NCBI RefSeq assembly: GCF_032362555.1
Contig: NC_083506.1
Location: 11,579,501 to 11,643,500 of the forward strand
Source of the DNA: Amyelois transitella
Lineage: Eukaryota > Arthropoda > Insecta > Lepidoptera > Pyralidae
DNA: 64,000 bases
Direction of reading: 5' to 3'
Below the pieces are notes generated by a model. It did no database searches and had not been told where the DNA came from. It saw only the letters and a list, made by a program, of their open reading frames with translations. The translations under genes and the position numbers were made by a program. Of this stretch, positions 42,841 to 55,100 are shown one piece after another; positions within the stretch are counted from its first letter, which is position 1, and each line of letters opens with the position of its first letter.

Positions 42841-45800
42841 ACAATATATTTAACAAAATGTTAAATCCCTCGTTAAAGATGATAAGTCAGTATGTAGTGC
42901 CAATGGTCTAAAAATTGAAGACGCCGTTTCCAAAATCAAATTAAAAATAAATTCTAGATTATCGGAACCTCAGAGGTGAAATAAAAGCAATCTACATTTT
43001 CATTCTATTTATTTCAGCACTATTTGACATTAAGTATACATTTAAACTATGCTCACAAACGTGTTGTACAGTATCTACGATACATAACATCTCTAGGGGG
43101 CCTGGCCCTGTTAGACAATAAAAATAGGTAGTTAATTTTAAAATTAAGACTAAAAAGGTAGCGCGTTGCAGTTTAAAAATCCGATTTAATCAGATTTCAG
43201 TGCCATAAAAACGAAGACTTTTAAAATTTATGTTTTGACGGTAAAATTATCAAACTCTTAAATTTTTTTTTTCTTATTTTGAAAAATTATTTGAGAAGTT
43301 CTTATTTCGAAATATTTTTTTATTACACTTCCAGAACAATCAAATGCCTAAATAAATAATGCCTTCTAAACATATACATATAAGCTTCGAGTATTGTTAT
43401 TTTCCCTAATATTATTAGCCCTAACGGCTGTTTTCGAGTAACATTTACTAAATTTATTTATATTAGATATCTACATAAAATATTTTTATGCCTAAATCGT
43501 TCATTCACTATGCCTCTGATCAATTCCTTACATATACATAAACACAAAAACTTATTCTATGATCACGTTACACATATATATATTTTAGAAATATTAGTTT
43601 ATTTGATAAATATTTTAGGTAGATTGACAATTTATTTTATGCATAAAATATTATTATATCTACATCTTATTTATTACGTTTACTGCAAGCATATAACACA
43701 AGCATAATTTATTAAAAGTAATAGTTTGCTGCTGTTGTCTCCGCTCGTACATAAAAGTACTTTATGTACATAGGTACCGTTTACTACGAGTTATTGTTAT
43801 TTAATTCACTAATAAAATAAAAATAATAACTATATTTGTCGAGGATGATGCGCATAATTTTTATTTACTTTGATTAAAAGTAAGTTTGTTTGCAAGTTAT
43901 AGATACATTTTTTGAGTTGTTTTTTAAAAAGCAATCTTTCATTGATAACCATAGTCAAAGCTGAGTAAGGTTCTCCTTTGATGGCAGTTTCCTGTATTTA
44001 CTTGAATTACCTATTTCTGGTCTTTTGGGGTCCCATTACTGGGAAAATACAATTGGGACTAACAACAAGATGATAACTTGATCTTAAATAATATTTGTCA
44101 AAAAAACTTTAACGTTTATATTATATTTATCTATTAAAAACGTTATTGCAAAAAAAATGTACAAAGACCGGACTTAATGCCGTTTGACATTCTGTACCAG
44201 TGTACCAGATGGCCAAACAGAAATACTTTAAGTCGGTGGTGCGATAAAGTGCACATGCATACTGCAAAAAACATACATTAAAAATGAAATACATAAAAAC
44301 AAACATGATATATAAAATACATATTGTTTATGTACATACATGAAATATCAAATTAAGATGCCCTTTTATTGATCTGCCGAAGGAAGAACCCATTCACAGC
44401 ATGTTTGAATATTCTATGTTATTCGTTATTTTTAGAAAACGCATTGTAAATATTCAGACAGACTATAGACAAAAATACACAAGAATACATAATGTACCTA
44501 TCATTTTGCTACAAACGATACTTTATTTTACAAATTATTTTTCAGACAAAATACATTTCAATATTGTTAACCTCTCTTTAAGTATCTTAGAAAAGGACTA
44601 TCTTTATTTAAACAGTACGTCAATACCGTATAAACTACCCGTAAAATGCTAATATAGAAAGTTATATGTACCGCAGTTTCTTATATTTACAAAACTTGAC
44701 ATTTCACTTACCTTATACTAAGTTATTATAGAATAGGTCTATCACTAGTTTTGTGGTTAAATAATTGACATGTCCTATATTTTGCTGTTTGAGATAAACT
44801 TGAAAAAGTTAAATAACAAATTATTCACAGCAATAGAAACAATTTGTGAAAATTTTTAACGACGGGGATTGAAAATAATTCGTGAAAATGTTTAAGGAAT
44901 TGTTTTTTTTTCTAATTTCAAATATATTTTAATTAAAAATATATATTATAATTATTTAAAATAAACTATTAAACTAAATAAATAAGCATGCCAAAAAATA
45001 ATTATTTTTTAATACATGGCAATTGTCTTTTTTGTTTAGGTAATAAGAACCTGTTATATTACGAATAGATAGGTAATTATACTTACCTTTTTTATATTAC
45101 ATACGATACCTATTTTAAAAACGATTTGAATTAATGAAGGACCATATTTCAAAGCAAAGTAATGTATCTCAAGAAACCCTCTTTCCTAAAATTTTAACAC
45201 GTCCAATCACAGCTTTCCGAGATAAGAGCATACATACACACAAATAACATGGGGGGACTTTATAATGTGTGTGATAGAGATCACGAGATGGCGTAAAATG
45301 TGGAATTTGATCACCCAGGTGACCAAAGTGGAATAATTCATTTTCACAATTTGCTGAACCGAATGCACAGAGAGGTGCCACTGGACCTCCGTCTAAAAAT
45401 AAAATTCAGGATGATACCGGTTATTTGCCTAATCATTACATGCATTATCTTTATTTTATTCTATATTATTTTCTATAAATGTACCTACCAATTAGGTATA
45501 TTAAAACTAATTATTTTACGTAATATGTCGTGGACATTATCTTCTATTTTAATAATTTAATGGAGACCTTTTCCACCCAGAAATATTTCTAAGGTAGGTA
45601 TTTACACTTAGTAATATTTAAATAATTTTATTATTAAACTATTATAATATTATAAACTCGCCGAAGCAAAGAATTATGTACAAACTGGTCCAATCCGGTT
45701 AGTTTATCTTTCGATGTTATATATGTACATGGCTTAGGTTAATACTAAGTAATTTTCATTACCTTAATTACTTCCTAGTGTAGGATATAAAAAAAAACAA

Positions 45801-46234
45801 TTTTTTTTTCAAGTAAAATTTATCGTAGGTGTATAAAAAATAATATACATACGGCCTTATTAACATATTATGCAAATTAATAGACATATTGATATATGAT
45901 TAATACCAATAAGCTTTAAAAGAAATTTAATTTCAGTTGGTGATTTCGATTCCCAGTAAACAAACGATAGGTAAATCTTAAATGGAAAGTAATTAACAAT
46001 AAGACGCAGAGATACGAGAATCGAGACTATACTAGGATATACTATACTATGCGAGATACTATACTTACACTATATTACATTACTAGGTTTGTTTAAGTCG
46101 TAGGTTAGGTAGGCTAAGGTCAGGATAGGCTAAAATAAAGGTTAAGCTACCGTGTCAATAGAGTTGGCCACACTTAGCTCTAAGCGGTGTGGTTCACATT
46201 GAGAGAACTTAACTGATGGTAGCATCGCTCATGC
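42841..46234. other. Very AT-rich intergenic DNA between the convergent SDR and ORP genes
   Basis: Only a LINE-E scrap (44155-44250) and TAGG/TATAC-rich patches near 46040-46110 were noticed. No coding evidence. Confidence 0.5.
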
Positions 46235-46496
46235 CCGTCAGAATGACCGATCATTAGGACTCTATAGTATGTTGATTTTGTGTGGGAGCGATGTTTCTGG
46301 CTCGACCGCCACCAAAGGGACGATCTCCGTCAGGCTAGGTGTTATGCCTGGGGAACCGCGGCTCCGACGATGTTGTGGTTGTGATTATGCTCGAATCAAT
46401 GAAAACTTTGCTTGCGCGATTTAGACTCACTATTGATTAATGCTTTTAATTAGTTGTTAAATATTATCTACGCTCAGTGGTTGGTCATTCTGACGG
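46235..46496. repeat. GC-richer island bounded by a 14-bp inverted repeat
   Basis: CCGTCAGAATGACC (46235-46248) and its exact reverse complement (46483-46496) enclose about 235 bp containing GGCTCGACCGCCACC. Class unknown; could be a transposon end pair. Confidence 0.4.
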
Positions 46497-46589
46497 ACCG
46501 CTTGCTGGCTTACTCCTCCTTCATTGTCACACTCGCATTTTGTTGGCTCGCTAAACTGACTCGATAGCTTGCACAAGGTGAACGTGCTT

Positions 46590-46671
46590 ATTCCCTTAGT
46601 CGCCTCTTACGACATCCACGGGAAAGAAATGGAGTGGTCCTATTCTAAGGTGCCGGGAACCACACGGCACA
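46590..46671 (-). mobile_element. SINE-B 5' fragment
   Basis: CCCTTAGTCGCCTCTTACG to GCCGGGAACCACACGGCAC. Confidence 0.85.
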
Positions 46672-48424
46672 TAAAGTATTTTTACACAAAATTATACATA
46701 TACTGATTTAACCGATCTAATTTACCTACTACCTTGTTATGGAAAATAGACATTTGCCCAATGGCTGAATTTACACTTTACTAAATAATATTCCAATTAT
46801 TCCAAAAAAGACGCTGTCTTTACCTTATTATAGAGAGTAGTTATTTGCCCAATAATTATATAACTTTCCACTTTACTGATTAATTACTTTAAATTTTGAA
46901 TAACGTTTACACTGACTAGCAAACATTTCAAAGTAAAGCACTATGTATGTACACACTAGTATGTTTTATTTTTTTTAATACTTTAATATAATTTTATTAT
47001 AATGCTAAGTTAAGAACTCGCGCAACGTGTTACTGACTGACTGACTTTATTACCTCCCTGTATATTATAATAATTTAAAATAAATTCCCAACTATATGCC
47101 TTCATAAAAAAGAAATATACATATATTCCAATTGTAAACTTCGCATGCATAAAATTTTGTTTATTGTAAATTGTAATTATGGAAATGGTCCATAATTTTT
47201 GAAAATCCTTTCGTTGCTCTTCCCTAAAGAACCATACTTGCCAAATTTTTATTTAGATGTTTAAGTAAATGCTGCATTGCAATTTGTTCTGTTACCGCTT
47301 CTTCTGAACTCAAGTTTAGGAGGCGGCACTAAACTTGGCTTAAAGTAATTTATTCCACGTCAACCAATGTTGTGAAACTAAAATATTTGAACATTATTAC
47401 GTGTTGTCCGCTGTATATGAATAAAAAAAAATTTATTTGATTAGCTTTCTGCGATCAGTATTTTCAGTTGTATGTTTATCTGTCAGTCAGTACGCAACGC
47501 AGTAACGCAATCTTATAATATAAGTTCTAGATTTTGCCTGCAATTTCGCACAAACATTCCCGCAAAAATTTCATACGCCTAGAATTTTCGCAGGAATTCA
47601 AATATATAGACGACTATTTATATCTAATGAATTAAATATTTGAGTTATTTCAATTGGTGTGAATTGTAGCTTATTATTTTAACACTAAATTACTCGTAAG
47701 TACAAATAAGTACTTACTTTATCTACTTATATTATAAGGTATATATTCTTACATTATATGATTACACATATTAATAATTTATAAACCTACCTCACACATT
47801 CTTATCCATAGCCATAAAATAATAACAATAACTCGGTTAATATGTTTAAGATAAGTTATAAACTTTTTGTTTTCAAAGTCTTCGTTTTTTAGGTGCAAAA
47901 CTTAAACTAAAATAAAAATAAGTAGGTAATTGATCATTAAGTTGCGACCGCAGAATATGAGTTTTCCCATTTTGACATTTCCCAGAACTGAGCAAGTATT
48001 GCAGATACTTGCTTTCAGACTCTTTTGAAGAGAAAGCATGTTAGGTACTACAAAGATTTATTGTATGTTACTTATCTAGATACAATGTCTAGGTTAAACG
48101 TGATAAGCATTACCACTGGCTTTAACATGTACAAAGTAGAAATAAATTTTTAAGAACTATAAAAGCTTGTTTCAAAGAAAGTTGTATCAACGAAAATTTA
48201 CGAATCGTCTGATTTTCTTGATGAAATATATAATTACATTTGCCTCATTTATTTAAATGTAGAATTATTACAAATTGGAAAACAAAAAACATCACTTACA
48301 TATTATTATATGCACTATCAATATTATTTTATCTATGGTAAAAGCTTGGTTCAAGACCATAGCGGGGCACACAGAAATCCCAACAGTAAGAACTCTTTTT
48401 CACTGGCGTAGAAGTTCGATGGAC
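46672..48424. other. AT-rich intergenic DNA
   Basis: A faint repeat-D copy at 47258-47400; otherwise nothing recognised. Confidence 0.5.
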
Positions 48425-48581
48425 TTAAGCCGGATTTACATTACGGAATTAGTGGCTTGAAAATAGTTTGATTAAACTAATTTGACCAGCAATTGCACGT
48501 GTAAAAGTTCAGTTTTACAATGCATTCATTACTTTTGTGAAACTGGAGTAGTTTCGTGCGTAATTTAAATCCGGCTTTATA
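48425..48581. mobile_element. MITE-like element
   Basis: Imperfect terminal inverted repeats (AAGCCGGATTTACATTACG and reverse of CGTAATTTAAATCCGGCTTT) about 20 bp long, 157 bp apart end to end. Target duplication unclear (TA or TTA). Confidence 0.55.
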
Positions 48582-49071
48582 CGCAAAGCTTCCTCGGCAG
48601 AAGATTGAACGCGGCATCATCTAGGGCTTAGTATATAATTACCACTTATAGGAGTACACCTACGCTGGAGTCTTATTTTTGTATGGCGCGAAAACGCCTG
48701 TCAGCCAATCAGAGCGCGCTATTTGAATCAGCGAACTGAACTGTCCTCTATTATGAGCGAGATAGCAGAATACATTTTGTTTTCTGATTTTAAGTTTAAT
48801 GTACTTGTAATAAGGTTGTAATTTTGTTGAATTTTCATTCTGTGTGATTTAGCGATTTGTTGCGCTATTCTTTGCCGTCAAATATTTATAAGATAAGGCA
48901 TATGCCTTGTTATGATCATAAATAACCCCGCAAAAAGTACCTGTATGCCGATCGAACGCCTTAGCTGGACAAAAGTTTATGTAAAACCCTTAACAGACTT
49001 CTGTGGCGGGCACAAATTTGAGATCAGCGCCATCTAGTTTCAAACATATATATGTATTATTTAACGGTATA

Positions 49072-49180
49072 TTAGAATATGTCAACGTCTTTCAGTTGTT
49101 CGTAATTGCGGTCCCAATATCCGCCGTTGTACAGCCAGTCCTCTTGTTTGGTGTAAGGGTTTGTACCTTGACTGAACCAC
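49072..49180 (-). CDS. ORP gene, last exon
   Basis: Encodes [20 protein letters not shown], then [15 protein letters not shown] and TAA (49072-49074). This is the family's conserved C-terminal end. Confidence 0.92.
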
Positions 49181-52100
49181 CTGTAATGTGAAGAACTTCT
49201 TTTAAAACTTATTACCTCATTGGACAATTTATATCATTTTACAATTTATTATAAATCAGGTGATTTCTAGATATAATTCCCTTTAAAAATGATTAGGATT
49301 AAATTTAATCCATATTTAATGTAACAAACAAACAACGTTTTGTTATTTATTAAACAACATTTGTTTAATAAATAACAAAACACGTTTATAATTTTATTTG
49401 CAATAAAAGTTATTCTACTCATATCTTTTTATCATTTGATATAAAATGGTACAGTTCCGAAGTTGAAGAAGAAAATAGAAAGAAAAATCTTTATTTGGCG
49501 CAAATAGTGACTCATATTCATAAAAATAAAAAAATACATGATGCGACCGAAAGGGTTTCCACTCAGCATATGCAAGTGTATGATGAGGTTACACAATGCG
49601 CTGATTTTCAGTGAAACCTAGTACGGAAGAGGTAATAAAAAAATTAAATAAATATAATAAACCATCATCATTTTCATGCATGTAGCAGCTATCATCGCAC
49701 TCGGAGATTCATTCTTGAAACATCTTGTCATATCTTCATCGAGGACTTCTTCCGCCAAGTTAGATGAGTCTTCTGCAGCGTCGATCGTGTTTTCAGCCAA
49801 GGCAAGGGGTCAATCAATATAGGCATGTGGTAATACTTATATCAAATGACCCCCCCTTCACCGTCACACAAGTATTTTTCTTTCGTACATCTCACATCAG
49901 TAGGTCATCTTCAACAATTTCCATGACGTACGCTGTTTTGTCTTCCAATATGATGAATTCGGTCATCGCTGTATAAATGTTCTTTCTTAGTTCTTGAAAA
50001 GACCGATTACAACTACATTCAGCTCTTAGTCTTAACGATAGAATTGAGATTTAAATAGTGACGGGTTGCTTGCCCATCGCCTAAAAGAAGAATCCCAAGA
50101 TTATATAACCTATCTCTTTGTCGCCTTTTACGACATACCACGCCTCTCAAATAATCACTTAGTCTTACCTTGGCTGCCACCCATCAGCATTCTTCTTCAA
50201 CAGTTTCCTGGCTGTCCGCTGTTTCTCCTCCAACCTGGTCTTCTCAGCAGCAGCCCCGTCTATATCACCTTGTTCTAGAAGACGCACATCTGGTCTAAGC
50301 CTGCTGTCAGTGGGGCACAATTGACCTTTCATGTCTCGTTCCATCTCATTGAGGGACATGGCAAATTCCGTGAACTGATAATACTGGAAATATAATAATA
50401 TCGAAATTTAAAAGATTTCTAGTCACTTCATATTTCTGTCATTTATGATCCAATATGGGTTAGGTTAGGTTAGGTTAGCGGAAATCAGATAGAAGTCGAA
50501 TTCGTATAAAAACAAATTTACAAAGCTTCTTATTATTTTATTAGATGAATTTCTATTAAAAGCTTATCTCATTTTTCGTTATAATAATCTGTGGTAACTA
50601 AATTGTGAATTGAATTGAATAAAGCATTTACCTGTGCGCTGCTGCTTGGTCTCTGCCGAGCCTCCCAAAGTGTGACAGAATTAGGTATTTCGAAGTTGAA
50701 CGTTTCATCTGACTTTGGTATATCGTCCGAGTTATCAGGCTCCTCAGGCTGTGAGGGAGAGACAAGAATATCAGAATAGTACGACCTACCAAATTTATAC
50801 AAAATATTTTAATTATTGTTAATTGCATCTATGAAATAAATATTTAACCTACTAGAAAAAAAGTTTGTTGTCAGTGTACTAGTGATAGTGAAAAGATATA
50901 GTCTCTGCCTACCCATGTCATTGGGGAGAAGAAGCGTGATTTTATCCAAAATCAAAATATTCAGCCATTTTCACACGGTAAAAAAATGAAGTAAAAGTAA
51001 AAAGTAATTCAACGAACGTACCATAGGTACAAAAAAGGAAATAAAAATATAGGTAAAAGTTAAATAATAAATTGTGTTCCCCAAAAGTGTACCATCTCAG
51101 CATAATGCTGGCTGTAAACAACACGGTACACAGCCAGCGCTGATCTTCCCTGGGTGGTGACATCAGGAAAATTCACACATTACGAATACAAAGAATCAAT
51201 TACTTTTCAATACATTTTTATTTTAAAATGCTTCTTCAACGTGTGGTTCCCGGCACCAATAATAAAAAGAATAGGACCACTCCATCTCGTTCCAAATTGA
51301 TGTCGTAAAAGGCGACTAAGGGATAGGCTTATAAACTTGGGATTATTTTAGGCAATGGGCTAGCAACCTGTCACTATTTGAATCTCAATTCCATCATAAA
51401 GCCAAACAGCTGAACGTGGCCTATAAGTCAAGACTGTAGGCTCTGTCTACCCCGCAAGGGATATAGACGTGATTATATGTATGTATGTATGCTTCTTTCC
51501 AAATTACTTACATCTTGAACAGACATGGACCTCAGTGCGCCAACTTTGAAGCTGTTAAGTTTGGCGAGGACCTTCTTTGGAGTGTGCGAGGGTGTCTGCT
51601 GGGTGGCTTCTTCACCACGTTCCTTGGCCCACTGCTCGTACGCAGACGCGCTGCAGCTCTTGATGTATTCTGTCCATTTGCCGTAAAGGAAGCGTATCTT
51701 CTTCTTACTGTTAAAGAAAAAGTGTGTTACATTAATTACCAATTTCACAACATGGGATGGAGTGGTAAGAAAATAATATTTATGATGTACAAGCAGTTCT
51801 TGATTGATTCTGTTAAGATTTAGATTTTTTCAATGAGTTTTATACATCTAGATCTTCGATCAAAAATCTAGATCCATAAAGAGAAAATTTACTGAATTTC
51901 TTTTTGAATCTTCCCAATTTCTTTTTTTAGAAATAATGGTTAATAATTAAAGATCTGAATGTTATCAATCAATATCTTTACAGTAAATAATAAAAATAAT
52001 TCTTCACACACAACTAGTTACCAAACAGCGGAAGAATAATCTCCTCTCGTAACTGATTTGGTAAAATATCAAACAGAAGGCAGGCACATTACTGCTTTAT

Positions 52101-55100
52101 ACTCACTGAGAATCAAGAATGAACCCATCCACCCTGTGCAGATCTCTATTGTTGAACCCAGCTGGTTTGAAGGACAGGTTGGCCCTGAGCCCGGAGCCGC
52201 CATGGCAGACCACCTCCATGTTGCCGTACTGCTCGATCCAGAGCTTGCCCACGATCACGTTGTGGACGCAGCAGTTCACATTGCTCCAGGTGTATGCTTC
52301 GCCCCATCTGCGAATTAACCGGTTACAAACGTCATCCTTCCAAAGATAATTCAGAGAGTCCCATTTGTACGCGGGCTTAAACTGGTTGATATTATTCGTG
52401 GACGCAATAAGCTCAGGTGTCAATGCTTTTGTTGTCATAATTTAGCCATGATCGTCGATTCGTCAATACTGTCTCGATCTCTCAATTGCGATTGTAACTA
52501 TTTTATGTAAAACTACTTACTAGCAGCTATCATTTAGAGTGGACCAAAAAGTATCATATATCGGACCAGAGGTGTCCAGGCCGAAGGTTCAAATCCACAT
52601 GAACAAGGTTGAAATCCACAAAACATAGATAAGAGACTCACCTCGGTAGCTCAACAGTGACGTGTCCTTTAGGCTGGATCTCCACACTCTTTCCGCAGAA
52701 CTTCAGTTTAGGGTGAACAGAACCGTGAAAAACAAAATGGGGACTGTCAGCGTGGAACGCTGACACGGGTGGGTGATGCGAAACCTGCAAATCAAACAAT
52801 ATTAATTAGTTCTTCCTTTTACAGACTTGAATCACCTCGTGACCAGACCTCGTACCGTTAGTCCAGTTAGCGTCTTCACCGTTAGTAGGGGAACCATATA
52901 AATACTGAAGTCAAGGCCTGGAGTAGGTTGGTTATATTGTTTGGATAGATACTACTCTATTGAAACGCTACTCAGAATTTCTGCTTCTTATAATTAGTTG
53001 AAAATTTAAGTGCGCTTGACTTCAATCTGCCTGTTGGAAACCAAGGGTGGTAGACGTAAGCTCAAATAAATTCTGTTCACTCTTATCTTATAAATCAGCA
53101 AGTTGTAAAATTAAGTATTAGATCAGGAAACAGAGAACATATGCGTTGATGAGAGAGAGAGAGCAGTAGAAATAGAAGAAAGCAACCCTACCTGCTCACA
53201 GACGGCTCTGAACTCTGGGCGCTCGAGCTCGTAGGTCTCCCCCAGCAACGGGTTGAACGGTTTGCCCAGGCGCTCCCAGTTCGAGGCCAGGGCGCTCACC
53301 GCGAACGCTGAGGAAAAGCAATTGCTTAATATATACCATCTTTGTTGATAACGGAGGTGTGCAGTATGTGGATTCCAGCTACTTCAGGATTGGACCACTG
53401 GAGGAAATAGCGACATACAAAAAAAACAGGTGACTTTCTTCACAAGTTAATAATCTGGTGATCTTCTTTTGCAGTGTTGTTTTGTTGTATCCATCGGCGA
53501 TTTTAGTTGGTAATTCACAAAGACACTGGTATAGAAAAAAACCGATGTCAATATTGCGAACAAGACATCAGCTTTTTTCTATTCAGCGCCTTGCGATATC
53601 TTCTCTTCATTTGTTTTCGAGACTTCAACCACCTGTAAAGTTGAAAACTCTACACCAAATTATATTTCAAATTTTACGAGTTCATGGAAAAATGTTACGT
53701 CGTATGTATTCGGATGTTTATCTATATAATTATTTATTATAAAATATAGTATCGTTGAGTTAGTATCTCGTAACACAAGTCTCGAACTTCGAGGCTAACT
53801 CAATCTGTGTAATTTGTCCCGTATGTATTTATTTATGTCTTTCTCACTTTCCCTTTTGTCTAGAAAGTACCTATATGTGAAGTAGTTCCTCTGTAAGTTA
53901 AAAAATGCAAATCACACCAAAAAACTTGAAGAGAGTTTCCAATTCATCGGCTTTCCGTAGTTATCATCGATGATCCTTGTTGTAAGAACGCAAAGTCACT
54001 GGTACAGAAAAAAAATGATGTCAGTATGAACAAACAAGACATCAGCTTTTTTCTATTCAGCGCCTCGCGAAGTCTTCCTCTTGAAGTCTTCTCTTTTAAG
54101 ATGAATGACAAACAAGTTGAAACAAGACAAACCCATCGATCATAGTAAATGATGTATGTACGCAAAGTCACTGGTACAGAAAAAAACCGATGTCAATATT
54201 ACACAAAAGACATCAGCTTTTTTCTATTCAGCGTCTTGCGATATCTTCCTCTTCATGTCTCATTTTCCTTTCTCTTCATTTTCCCTTGATGATAAATGAC
54301 AAACTTATCGATCATGTTAAGTGCTGTTAGTACGCAAAGTCACTGGTACAGAAAAAAACCGGTGTCAGTATTACAGAAAAGACATCAGCTTTTTTCTATT
54401 CAGCGCCTTGCGATATCTTCCTCTTCATGTCTCATTTTCCTTTCTCTTCATTTTTTCTTGATGATAAATGACAAACCCATCAATTATAGTAAATGATGTA
54501 TGTACGCAAAGACACTGGTACAGAAAAAAACCGATGTCAATATTACACAAAAGACATCAGCTTTTTTCTATTCAGCGCCTTGCGATATCTTCGTCTTCAA
54601 GTCTTCTCTTGATAATAAATGAAAAACAAGATCAACCCATCGACGATATAAAATGTTGTATGTACGCTAAATCACTGGTACAGAAAAAAAATGATGTCAG
54701 TATGAACAAACAAGACATCAGCTTTTTTCTATTCAGTGCCTTGCGATGCCTTCGTCTTCAAGTCTTCTCTTGATGATAAAAATGACAAACAAGTTGAAAA
54801 ATGCTAAATTAATCGATTATAGGAAATGCTGCATGTACGCAAAGTCACTGGTACAGAAAAAAACCGATGTCAATATTACACAAGACATCAGCTTTTTTCT
54901 ATTCAGCCCCTTGCGATGTCTTCGTCTTCAAGTCTTCTCTTGATGGTAAATGACAAACAAGTTGAAACAAGCTAAAATAATCGATTATAGGAAATGCTGC
55001 ATGCACGCAAAGTCACTGGTACAGAAAAAAACCGATGTCAATATTACACAAGAATCAGCTTTTTTCTATTCAGCGTCTTGCGATGTCTTCGTCTTTAAGT

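Noticed and set aside
45169..45560. Overlapping open frames on both strands with a hydrophobic tail
   Set aside because: AT-rich random-looking text, no splice or family support.
52058..52349. Plus-strand open frames of 76-86 codons
   Set aside because: They lie opposite ORP exon 5, which has clear family similarity and splice sites.
53458..54943. Several plus-strand open frames with repeated HWYRKKP text
   Set aside because: They follow the ~170-bp satellite units and carry no domain; artefacts of the repeat inside an ORP intron.
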